NCBI RefSeq assembly: GCF_010723575.1
Contig: NZ_BLKZ01000002.1
Span: 930,001 to 994,000, forward strand
Source of the DNA: Mycobacterium bourgelatii
GTDB lineage: Bacteria; Actinomycetota; Actinomycetes; Mycobacteriales; Mycobacteriaceae
Direction: 5' to 3'
Length of the DNA stretch: 64,000 nt
The notes under the pieces were generated by a model. That model had not been told where the DNA came from. It was given only the letters and a program-made list of their open reading frames with translations, and ran no database searches. This document shows, one piece after another, positions 1 through 7,479 of this stretch (its first letter is position 1; each line of letters opens with the position of its first letter). Made by a program: the position numbers and the translations under genes.

Positions 1-1099
1 CTGCTTCAGCGGTTGTGGTGTCGCCGCCCTGATTGATCCTCCGCTCGACGCCGCTCTGGTAGCGCTGGTAGAGCATCTCGGCGACCCGGGGCACCAAGCC
101 CATCTCCGTGGGGCGCACCAACTTCCAGTCTTCGAACAGTGTGGACAGATCACTTTCTGGCACAAAGTAGCTCGTGCCGCCGGCCTGGAACGCGCTGGAA
201 AGAGGTACCCGCCCACCCAGGTGATTGAGCGGCATGAAGTTGACGTTGAGTACCGGCAGGTGCTCGGCTTCCGGCAACAGCTCGGTGGTCCAGATCCTGG
301 TCACCATCCGCTCGGAATACATTGCGCCCTTGGGTAATCCGGTGCTGCCGGAGGTGTACATGATCATGGCGAGCCGTTGATCGGTGTCACCGGTGTACAG
401 CGGCTCCGGCGGTTGCTCGCGACCACGCTCGGTCGTGTCGGCGAGTGTTTCGACGGTCACCGACATACCCGCGGCGGCCAGCTTCGCCTGGGCGCGCTGC
501 ACGGCCTCTCGCTGATCGTCGACCTCCGGGAGGTAATCGAACACGACAAGGCGCCGCAGCGAGGTGCTACCCAGCGCCGCGTCGACAGCCAGATCGAGGT
601 ACTCGGCACTTGCGGCAAGGATGTGCGGTTCGACCTCGGCGACGATGGGTTGCAGCCGAGACGCCGTGGTGGTGTGCTGCAGCGGCACGCTCACCAGGCC
701 GAGGTACCCGGCCACCAGGTCGAGGGTCAGGTAATCCGCGCTGGCGAATCCGACGGTGGCGAGTACCTCGCCGGGCGAAGCAGGGTTAACCGGGTCGCGC
801 CGCCAAGCCGTCGCGATGGCCTGCACATTCGCCCACAGGTCGCGGTAGGTGATGGTCTCGAAGCGGTCCAGCAACTGGGCTGTGGTTCGGGACGTCACGG
901 GGTCCGTCGTCAGGGAGCGCGCCCGCCAACCCAGGGCGGGGCGGTCGGCGTAACCGTCGACCAGGGTTTGGATCACCTGGGGGAACCGTAGACCGGGGGC
1001 GCGCGCCGCCGCCCGAACTGCGGCGTCAGGCTTGGCGTTTCGGAACTGCTCGTCACTGGCGGTCAACCGGTCGATGCGTTGCTGTTGGTCACCGGTCAT
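1..1099 (-). CDS. car: Carboxylic acid reductase (FadD9/CAR type), N-terminal part, cut by window edge
   Basis: The reverse strand is open from an ATG at 1097-1099 to base 1, 366 codons with no stop. The visible part is the adenylation domain: RFETITYRDLWA near residue 90, the AMP-binding P-loop YTSGSTGLPKGAM from residue 248, and NFMPLNHLGGR and LSTLFEDWKLVRPTEMG further on. These match the carboxylic acid reductases (FadD9 in M. tuberculosis), which adenylate a carboxylic acid, load it on a phosphopantetheine carrier domain and release an aldehyde with NADPH. The carrier and reductase domains would lie outside the window, so full-length integrity is unknown. A plain acyl-CoA ligase is less likely because the CAR-specific N-terminal stretch is present. 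In M. tuberculosis fadD9 is not next to ldtA. Confidence 0.85.
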   Translation of the reverse strand, partial: MTGDQQQRIDRLTASDEQFRNAKPDAAVRAAARAPGLRFPQVIQTLVDGYADRPALGWRARSLTTDPVTSRTTAQLLDRFETITYRDLWANVQAIATAWRRDPVNPASPGEVLATVGFASADYLTLDLVAGYLGLVSVPLQHTTTASRLQPIVAEVEPHILAASAEYLDLAVDAALGSTSLRRLVVFDYLPEVDDQREAVQRAQAKLAAAGMSVTVETLADTTERGREQPPEPLYTGDTDQRLAMIMYTSGSTGLPKGAMYSERMVTRIWTTELLPEAEHLPVLNVNFMPLNHLGGRVPLSSAFQAGGTSYFVPESDLSTLFEDWKLVRPTEMGLVPRVAEMLYQRYQSGVERRINQGGDTTTAEA

Positions 1100-1202
1100 G
1101 GCAGGACCTTTCGTGCGAGTGGCGATACTAGCGCCAACCCACTAGACGTGGTCCGTCTTCCAAGCTGGTGGTGTGACCGTCACCACAGCCTGGTCTTGCC
1201 CA

Positions 1203-1278
1203 CTCTTGCCCGAGCGTGCGCAGATGTACGAGCCGCGCGGCGTGCAGCCGTGCGGACACGCACGCTCGCGGGAAAGAG
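1203..1278. repeat. Long inverted repeat between ldtA and car (terminator-like)
   Basis: Arms at about 1203-1220 and 1259-1278 are reverse complements apart from one substitution and a 2-base insertion; the shared ends are CGAGCGTGCG and CGCACGCTCG. The structure starts at the base after the ldtA stop codon and could end its transcript before car. It has no T-tract. The ends resemble the repeats at 6891-6948 and 10209-10414. Confidence 0.6.
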
Positions 1279-2034
1279 TTAGGCGACTACCTCGATGGGG
1301 TCGCCGATGGTCACGGCGTTGAAGTACCACGCAGCGTTGTCCGGGCTGAGGTTGATGCAGCCGTGGCTGACGTTGGCGTAGCCCTGTGAGTTCACCGACC
1401 AGGGCGCGGAGTGCACGTACACACCGCTCGAGGTGACGCGAACCGCGTACGAGGCGGTGATCAGGTATCCGTCAGAGGAGTTCAGCGGGATGCCGATGGT
1501 CCGCGAGTCCATCACCACGGTGCGTTCCTTGGACATCGCGTTGAAGCTGCCGATCGGTGTGGGCCGGCTGGGCTTGCCCATCGAAGCCGGCATGGTCTTG
1601 AGGATTTCCCCGTTGCGACTGACGGTGAAGGTGTGCGCGGAGATGCTGGCCACGCCAAGTAGCTGGTCGCCGGTCTCGAAGCCCTCGGTCATTGCCTGCA
1701 CACCCACCGATACCCGGGTATGCGGCGGCCAGTAGTGGTCCGGAACGAACTGCACGACGTTGCTATTGACCCACTCGTAGCGGCCGGTGATGTTGCTGGG
1801 TGACTTGACTTGGATGGACCGCTCGGCAGCGCGCCGGTTGGTCACCGGTGCCTGGAACGTCACCACCACCGGGTGGGCCACGCCGACGACCGCGCCGTTG
1901 GCCGGCAACACCGAAGCAACGCCGGGAAGGGACGTCGGTACGGGGACAGCGCCGGTGGCGGGGCTAGCGAACCCAACTGCTGTGAAAGTCGAGATTGCGA
2001 GCATAACGAATAGATAACGAAACACTCGACGCAT
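1279..2034 (-). CDS. ldtA: L,D-transpeptidase LdtA (LdtMt1 type)
   Basis: Forms 3-3 cross-links in peptidoglycan outside the membrane. The chosen ATG at 2032-2034 gives 251 residues, the length of the M. tuberculosis enzyme, with AGAGG about 10 bases upstream; a start 11 codons earlier is possible but less likely. Residues 1-29 are a signal sequence (MRRVFRYLFVMLAI then Ala/Thr). An Ig-like domain follows (about 35-125), then the YkuD catalytic domain with HSAPWSVNSQGYANVSHGCI: His208, His224 and catalytic Cys226. The residue numbers agree with those known for LdtMt1. It is transcribed toward car and divergently from oxyS. Confidence 0.95.
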   Translation of the reverse strand: MRRVFRYLFVMLAISTFTAVGFASPATGAVPVPTSLPGVASVLPANGAVVGVAHPVVVTFQAPVTNRRAAERSIQVKSPSNITGRYEWVNSNVVQFVPDHYWPPHTRVSVGVQAMTEGFETGDQLLGVASISAHTFTVSRNGEILKTMPASMGKPSRPTPIGSFNAMSKERTVVMDSRTIGIPLNSSDGYLITASYAVRVTSSGVYVHSAPWSVNSQGYANVSHGCINLSPDNAAWYFNAVTIGDPIEVVA

Positions 2035-2297
2035 GGCAGCCGCCTCTCGCGATGGTGTGATCAACACAAGCGCATTCTAGATGTTGTCTAGCCTTTGAGG
2101 GTCCTAGCAAACATTTTCACAGCTTTGGCATAAGCGCTTGCAATGGCCGAAACACTTGTGTATATCGTCATGTCACGGTGGTGCGTCGCGGTTCGGCAGA
2201 GACTGCCGGGCACAACCTTTCGGGCAATTTGCTGCCCGCCCCGGTAGCCTCAGCGAGATCGGTGTCGAAAGCCGGTCTCATAGTCGAAAGGGTGCGG

Positions 2298-3242
2298 GTG
2301 CTCTTCCGCCAACTGGAGTACTTTGTCGCGGTCGCCCAGGAACGGCACTTCGCCCGGGCGGCCGAGCGCTGTTACGTATCGCAACCCGCCCTTTCCTCGG
2401 CGATCGCCAAGCTGGAACGCGAACTCAACGTCACGCTGATCAATCGCGGACACAGCTTCGAGGGCCTCACTCCCGAGGGGGAGCGGTTGGTGGTGTGGGC
2501 CAAGCGGATACTCGCCGAGCACGATGCCTTCAAGGCGGAGGTGGCCGCGGTGCGTTCCGGGATCACCGGCACGCTCCGACTGGGCACGGTTCCTACCGCC
2601 TCCACGACGGCGTCACTGGTGCTGTCGGCGTTCTGCTCGGAGCATCCCTTGGTCAAGGTGCAGATCAGTTCTCGGCTGGCGACCACCGAGTTGTACCGGC
2701 GGCTACGGGAATTCGAACTCGATGCGGTCATCGTGCATCCCGCGTCGGAGGGTGTGCACGATGTGGACTCGGTGCCGCTGTACGAAGAACACTTCGTGCT
2801 GCTCGCGCGGGCGGACATGTTGTCCCCCGGTGCGACGACATTGACGTGGCCCGAGGCGGCGCAACTGCCGTTGGCGCTGCTGACTCCGGACATGCGGGAC
2901 CGCCAGATCGTCGATGCGGCCTTCGCCGAGCACGGCATCACGGTCAGCCCCCAGGTCGAGACCGATTCGGTGGCTTCACTATTCGCGCAGGCCGCCGCCG
3001 GAGACTGGGCGTGCATCGTGCCGCACACCTGGTTGTGGATGACCCCCATGGCCGGGGCGAGATCCGGTGAGATCCGGGCGGTGCAACTCGTCGATCCCGT
3101 CCTGAAAGCGACCATCGCGTTGGTGACCAACGCCGGTGGCCCAGGCTCACCCGTGGCCCGGGCCCTCAAAGCCAGTGCGCAGGGGCTCGCGCTGAACGAG
3201 TTCTTCGACGGCCAACTGCACGGAATCACCCAGCGGCGCTAG
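2298..3242 (+). CDS. oxyS: LysR-family regulator OxyS
   Basis: Transcription factor of 314 residues. The start GTG at 2298 is preceded by GAAAGG (2286-2291). The N-terminus LFRQLEYFVAVAQERHFARA begins the winged helix-turn-helix, and SQPALSSAIAKLERELNVTL is the recognition region. The remainder is a periplasmic-binding-like effector domain. It matches Rv0117 (oxyS), linked in the literature to oxidative-stress gene control. Its last 17 bases overlap the convergent oxcA gene. A LysR-type site candidate lies in the oxcA-fadD7 promoter region at 5074-5088, so those genes may be targets. That link is inference. Confidence 0.93.
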   Translation: MLFRQLEYFVAVAQERHFARAAERCYVSQPALSSAIAKLERELNVTLINRGHSFEGLTPEGERLVVWAKRILAEHDAFKAEVAAVRSGITGTLRLGTVPTASTTASLVLSAFCSEHPLVKVQISSRLATTELYRRLREFELDAVIVHPASEGVHDVDSVPLYEEHFVLLARADMLSPGATTLTWPEAAQLPLALLTPDMRDRQIVDAAFAEHGITVSPQVETDSVASLFAQAAAGDWACIVPHTWLWMTPMAGARSGEIRAVQLVDPVLKATIALVTNAGGPGSPVARALKASAQGLALNEFFDGQLHGITQRR

Positions 3243-4965
3243 GCGGCTTCGCCGAGCCCGCCGCGCGGGCGGGATTCAGGCTCGCCAGGTGACCGCTTTC
3301 CACCCCGGCCCCGGGATCGAGTTCGCAGTCGATGAGTGCCGGCCCGTTCGACGCCAGCGCCTCGGTGAGCGCCTTTTCCAGCTCCGAGGGGGTACTCACG
3401 TGATAGCCCTTGCCGCCGAACGCCTCTGCGAGCAGCTCGTGGCGTGCCCCGGCGTTCAGCACAGTGGGCGCGGGGTCCTTCTCGGTGCGGTCCGCAGAGG
3501 TGGCACCGGCCGCAATTTCGTCACCGCGGTACACCCCGCCGTTGTTGAGGATCACGACGGTGACGGGCAGCCGGTAGCGGCAAATGGTCTCGATTTCCAT
3601 GCCGCTGAAGCCGAACGCGCTGTCACCCTCGATCGCAACCACGGGCCGCCCGGTCTCCACGGCGGCGGCGATGGAGTAACCCATGCCGATTCCCATCACT
3701 CCCCAGGTTCCGGTGTCGAGGCGGTGCCGCGGCAACTGCATGTCGATGACGTTGCGTGTGAGATCAAGGGCATTGGCGCCCTCGTTGACCACGTAGACGT
3801 CCGGGTTGTCCTGCAGCACTGAGCGAATGGCGCCGAGCGCGTTGTAGAAGCGCATCGGGTGCGGGTTCTCGGCCAGTCGCTCGCGCATTTTGGCGTCGTT
3901 GCGCGCCCTGCGCTCGGCGAGTTCCTTGGTCCACTCGGCGGCGGGCTGGATGGGACGGGTGGCCAGGCCGTCCAGCAACGCCGAGACCACCGAACCGATG
4001 TCGCCCGTCAGCGGAGCCGCGATGGGTCGGTTGCTGTCGAACTCGGACGCTGCGATGTCGACCTGAATGAACTGGGCGTCGGATGCCCATTGCGGTGATT
4101 CACCATGGCCCAGTAGCCAATTCAGCCGCGCACCGATCAGCAAGACGACGTCGGCACGGGCGATCGCCAACGAGCGAGCTGCGGCGGCCGACTGCGGATG
4201 CGAGTCTGGAAGCAGCCCTTTGGCCATCGACATCGGCAGAAACGGAATCCCGGTCTTCTCGACGAATTCCCGAATTGTGCTGTCGCACTGTGCGTATGCC
4301 GCGCCTTTGCCCAGCACGATCAACGGGCGTTGGGCCTGGGATAGCACATCGAGAGCGCGTTCCACCGCCGTCGGCGCCGGGAGCTGGCGGGGTGCGGGGT
4401 CGACGAGGCGCCAGATGGTGGCGGCGGCCGCCGATTCCTCCATCGTCTGACCGAGCACCTCGCCCGGGATGTCGAGGTAGACACCGCCGGGGCGGCCGGA
4501 GATCGCGGTGCGTATCGCGCGGGCCACGCCGCGACCGACGTCCTCGACCCGTGCGATCCGGTAAGCGGCCTTGACGAATGGCCGGGCCGCGTTGAGTTGG
4601 TCGATGTCCTGGTAGTCGCCGCGCTGCAGGTCCACGATCGCACGCTGGCTGGAACCGGAGATCTGGACCATGGGGAAGCAGTTGGTGGTGGCGTTTGCAA
4701 GGGCCGGCAGGCCGTTGAGGAAGCCCGGACCGGACGTCGTCAAGCACACGCCTGGTCGCTGGGTGAGGAATCCGGCCGCGGCCGCCGCGTTCCCGGCCGA
4801 CGCCTCGTGGCGGAAGCCGATGTAGCGAATCCCCGACGCCTGAGCCGCGCGAGCCAGGTCGGTGATGGGAATGCCGACGACCCCGTAGATGGTGTCGACA
4901 TCGTTGGCCTTGAGCGCGTCCACCACGAGCTGAATTCCATCGGTCATGCGCGATGCTGTGGTCAT
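3226..4965 (-). CDS. oxcA: Probable oxalyl-CoA decarboxylase, thiamine-diphosphate dependent
   Basis: A 579-residue enzyme of the acetolactate synthase fold, orthologous to Rv0118c. It is expected to decarboxylate oxalyl-CoA to formyl-CoA. The start ATG at 4963-4965 has AGGAG upstream. Order of domains: N-terminal pyrimidine-binding domain with GVVGIPITDLARAA and the RHEASAGNAAAAAG glutamate region, central domain, and C-terminal pyrophosphate domain with the Mg-ThDP motif GDSAFGFSG followed by LNNGGVY. FadD7, divergently encoded next door, may supply an oxalyl-CoA or related CoA substrate. That is a context argument only; a lyase acting on 2-hydroxyacyl-CoA is the main alternative. Confidence 0.88.
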   Translation of the reverse strand: MTTASRMTDGIQLVVDALKANDVDTIYGVVGIPITDLARAAQASGIRYIGFRHEASAGNAAAAAGFLTQRPGVCLTTSGPGFLNGLPALANATTNCFPMVQISGSSQRAIVDLQRGDYQDIDQLNAARPFVKAAYRIARVEDVGRGVARAIRTAISGRPGGVYLDIPGEVLGQTMEESAAAATIWRLVDPAPRQLPAPTAVERALDVLSQAQRPLIVLGKGAAYAQCDSTIREFVEKTGIPFLPMSMAKGLLPDSHPQSAAAARSLAIARADVVLLIGARLNWLLGHGESPQWASDAQFIQVDIAASEFDSNRPIAAPLTGDIGSVVSALLDGLATRPIQPAAEWTKELAERRARNDAKMRERLAENPHPMRFYNALGAIRSVLQDNPDVYVVNEGANALDLTRNVIDMQLPRHRLDTGTWGVMGIGMGYSIAAAVETGRPVVAIEGDSAFGFSGMEIETICRYRLPVTVVILNNGGVYRGDEIAAGATSADRTEKDPAPTVLNAGARHELLAEAFGGKGYHVSTPSELEKALTEALASNGPALIDCELDPGAGVESGHLASLNPARAAGSAKPPSAAG

Positions 4966-5073
4966 GGCGGCTCCTTGCTTCCCGTCGTATCTGTACCAGT
5001 CACTGTGTCGGGTGACCCGGGCGGTGTCCAAGACCCAGTCGCTATCCAGCGATTTACGACGCTTATCGAATCA

Positions 5074-5088
5074 ATAGCTTGGAGCTAT
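5074..5088. promoter_or_regulatory. LysR-type binding site candidate between oxcA and fadD7
   Basis: A perfect interrupted palindrome ATAGCT-TGG-AGCTAT lies 99 bases before fadD7 and 108 before oxcA. It has the ATAG-N7-CTAT form typical of LysR-family sites (T-N11-A class). The nearest LysR gene is oxyS, immediately beyond oxcA. Confidence 0.45.
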
Positions 5089-5187
5089 CGGGCAGTAGCG
5101 GATCGATATTGGACAACCGGGATCGGCACCGGCATCGTGCTGACTAGGCGCCCATCTCGCTCAGCCGAACTTTGGAAGGAACCGGCA

Positions 5188-6780
5188 ATGTCACCCGAAG
5201 CGATTACCCGCAGCAGAGCAGTTGCCGAACAAAGCCCGCGTATCGCCGAACTGATCGCCCTGGCGGCGAGCAAGGTGCCCGGCGCGACAGCGCTCATCAT
5301 TGGCGAGGACCGCAGACGGGTCACCTACCGGGACCTGGTCAGTCTGGTCGAGGATCTCGCCGCGCAGTTGACCCGCGCGGGTCTGGAACCCGGCGATCGG
5401 GTCGCGCTGCGGACGGCCAGCAACGCCGAATTCGTCGTCGCGCTGCTGGCGGCATCACGGGCGGACCTCGTGGTGGTGCCGCTGGATCCCGCACTGCCCG
5501 TCAAAGACCAGTGTGCCCGCGCCACGGCGGCGGGAGCCCGGGTGATGCTGATCGACGGCGAACCGCCGGGCGCCTCGGGCGGCGAGGACGAGCCGGCGGT
5601 GCGGTCGTGGACGGTCGCCGTGGTGGCCGGCCTGGATGAGTCCACCCTGTCGGTGCATCTGCACGCGGCGGAAGAGGCCGACCCGGACCCCTCGGTACCC
5701 GAAGGGTTGCAGACCGACGACGCGATGATCATGTTCACGGGAGGGACCACCGGATTTCCCAAGATGGTGCCGTGGACACATAACAACCTGGCTACCTCGG
5801 TGCGCTCGATCATCGCCTGCTACGGACTGAGCGCCGCGGACTCGACCGTTGCGGTGATGCCGCTCTACCACGGCCACGGTCTGGTGGCCGCACTACTGGC
5901 CACCTTGGCATCGGGCGGGACCGTCCTGCTGCCGGCCCGTGGCAAGTTCTCGGCACACACGTTCTGGGAGGACATCGAAGCCGCCGGGGCGACCTGGTAC
6001 ACGGCGGTGCCGACGATTCACCAAATCTTGTTGGAGCGCAACAAGTCTGAACCGCGGGGGAGCAGACGCGCCGGACTGCGTTTCATCCGTAGTTGCAGCG
6101 CGCCGCTGACCCCAGAGACGGCCGAGGCCCTGGAGGCGGAGTTTGCCGCTCCGGTCGTGGTTGCCTTCGGCATGACCGAGGCCACGCATCAGGTGGCCAC
6201 CACCCCGATCGCGCTCGGCGAAAACCCGGCAAAGTCAACGGGTCTCGTCGGACGTTCGTCCGGACCCGAGATCCGCATCGTCGGATCCGACGGGCAGTCC
6301 GTGGACATCGACGAGGTGGGGGAGGTGTGGTTGCGCGGCAGCACCGTGGTGCGCGGTTATCTCGGCGACCCGCAGATCACCAAGGACAACTTCACCGACG
6401 GCTGGCTGCGGACCGGTGATCTGGGTACCTTGTCGTCCGACGGCAGCCTGACCATTCGCGGCCGGATCAAGGAACTCATCAACCGCGGCGGGGAGAAGAT
6501 CTCGCCGGAGCGCGTCGAGGGGGTGCTGAGCAGCCATCCCGGCGTGTTGGAGGTGGCGGTCTTCGCAGTGCCGGACAAGCTGTATGGGGAAGCGGTCGCC
6601 GCGGTGATCGTGCCGCGCGGCGACGAGCCGACCGCGGAGGAGCTTACCGACTTCTGCCGGGACCGGTTGGCGTCCTTCGAGATTCCGGCCAGCTTTGAAA
6701 CCGCCGGCGAGCTGCCGCACACGGCTAAGGGTTCACTGGACCGCCGCGCCGTGGCCAAGCAGTTCGGGCGCAAGGGGTAG
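5188..6780 (+). CDS. fadD7: Fatty-acid/carboxylate-CoA ligase FadD7
   Basis: A 530-residue ANL-superfamily acyl-CoA synthetase (ATP + acid + CoA to acyl-CoA), orthologous to Rv0119. The start ATG at 5188 follows GGAAGGA (5173-5179). Seen: AMP-binding loop MFTGGTTGFPKMVPWTH near residue 185, VAFGMTEATHQ, the DGWLRTGDLG hinge region, RGRIKELINRGGEKISPERVE, and the C-terminal catalytic lysine in HTAKGSLDRRA. The divergent oxcA gene suggests a joint role in a small CoA-ester pathway, possibly oxalate: plant oxalyl-CoA synthetases are the closest functional analogues. The substrate is not proven by sequence. Confidence 0.92.
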   Translation: MSPEAITRSRAVAEQSPRIAELIALAASKVPGATALIIGEDRRRVTYRDLVSLVEDLAAQLTRAGLEPGDRVALRTASNAEFVVALLAASRADLVVVPLDPALPVKDQCARATAAGARVMLIDGEPPGASGGEDEPAVRSWTVAVVAGLDESTLSVHLHAAEEADPDPSVPEGLQTDDAMIMFTGGTTGFPKMVPWTHNNLATSVRSIIACYGLSAADSTVAVMPLYHGHGLVAALLATLASGGTVLLPARGKFSAHTFWEDIEAAGATWYTAVPTIHQILLERNKSEPRGSRRAGLRFIRSCSAPLTPETAEALEAEFAAPVVVAFGMTEATHQVATTPIALGENPAKSTGLVGRSSGPEIRIVGSDGQSVDIDEVGEVWLRGSTVVRGYLGDPQITKDNFTDGWLRTGDLGTLSSDGSLTIRGRIKELINRGGEKISPERVEGVLSSHPGVLEVAVFAVPDKLYGEAVAAVIVPRGDEPTAEELTDFCRDRLASFEIPASFETAGELPHTAKGSLDRRAVAKQFGRKG

Positions 6781-6890
6781 CGAGGGGTAGGGCGCCTGTC
6801 GGCGTCGAGTGTGGGGTGTATTGCCCTGGACTGGCGAGAGGGGGTGCGGGACACGCACATTCGATGACTCGCGTCCCGTTACCTCATCGC

Positions 6891-6948
6891 CGAGCGTGTC
6901 GCCTATGGCCCCTCTCTCAAAGGTGTGGGGCCACAGCCCACACGCTCG
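6891..6948. repeat. Palindromic intergenic repeat, CGAGYGTG family, single copy
   Basis: CGAGCGTGT at 6891-6899 pairs with ACACGCTCG at 6940-6948, and GGCCCC at 6907 pairs with GGGGCC at 6927. It lies between the convergent fadD7 and the membrane-protein gene, where it could work as a bidirectional terminator. It shares ends and layout with the cluster at 10209-10414. Confidence 0.65.
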
Positions 6949-6970
6949 ACGACCGGGAGCGACGGTTGGG

Positions 6971-7003
6971 CCGCTATGCAGCCGCTATGCAGACGCTATG
7001 CAG
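6971..7003. repeat. Three tandem 11-bp units overlapping a stop codon
   Basis: The unit (C/A)CGCTATGCAG occurs three times in a row. On the reverse strand each unit carries TAG, and the last copy supplies the stop codon of the membrane-protein gene ending at 6996. Slippage here would change the C-terminus of that protein. Confidence 0.7.
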
Positions 7004-7463
7004 ACGCCGTGACGCTTCCCCACGCGGCGCGCGCACCCGTTTCGCCGACGCGGTAGGTCTGCACCAGCGTGCCCGTGGCGGCGACGACCACCAGCACTGC
7101 GACCACGGCACGCACCGCGGTCTTCACGGTCCGACCACGCGCCTGACGCAGGTGGATGACGGCCAACGCGGTGACCGTCACGGCGAGGGCCGCGACGATA
7201 TAGACCAGGGTCGCGCCGAGTTGGCCGTGCTGGTCCACTACCGGTGGGCTGCCTAGCTTTACGTATAACCAGTCGCCGGAGCTGATGGTCAGCGGCGTCA
7301 GGATGAGGGTGGCCACCGCCAGCGCCAGGGTCAGCCAGATCAGCCGTTGCCGCGCCACCGACCACACCGCACACAGGATTGCCAGGATCGCGGTCAGCGG
7401 ACCCAGCACCACGACGAAATGGTTCAGCAGTATATGGCCGGGAAGCCCGTCGATTACCGACAT
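6996..7463 (-). CDS. Small four-helix membrane protein, DUF2231-like
   Basis: A 155-residue integral membrane protein with four hydrophobic segments at about residues 8-35, 42-60, 83-103 and 118-136. A short loop between helices 2 and 3 contains SGDWLYVKLGSPPVVDQHG. The first segment starts GHILLNHFVVVLGPLTAI, which resembles DUF2231-type proteins; the family call is tentative. It starts 16 bases after the fusA2 stop on the same strand, so the two are probably co-transcribed. I do not recall a counterpart between fadD7 and fusA2 in M. tuberculosis. Its function is unknown. Confidence 0.75.
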   Translation of the reverse strand: MSVIDGLPGHILLNHFVVVLGPLTAILAILCAVWSVARQRLIWLTLALAVATLILTPLTISSGDWLYVKLGSPPVVDQHGQLGATLVYIVAALAVTVTALAVIHLRQARGRTVKTAVRAVVAVLVVVAATGTLVQTYRVGETGARAAWGSVTASA

Positions 7464-7479
7464 GAACTGCCAAACCCGT

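Noticed and set aside
2071..2100. CTAG-N7-CTAG dyad upstream of ldtA
   Set aside because: Arms are only 4 bases, and the site is not clearly placed relative to a promoter; too weak to call as an operator.
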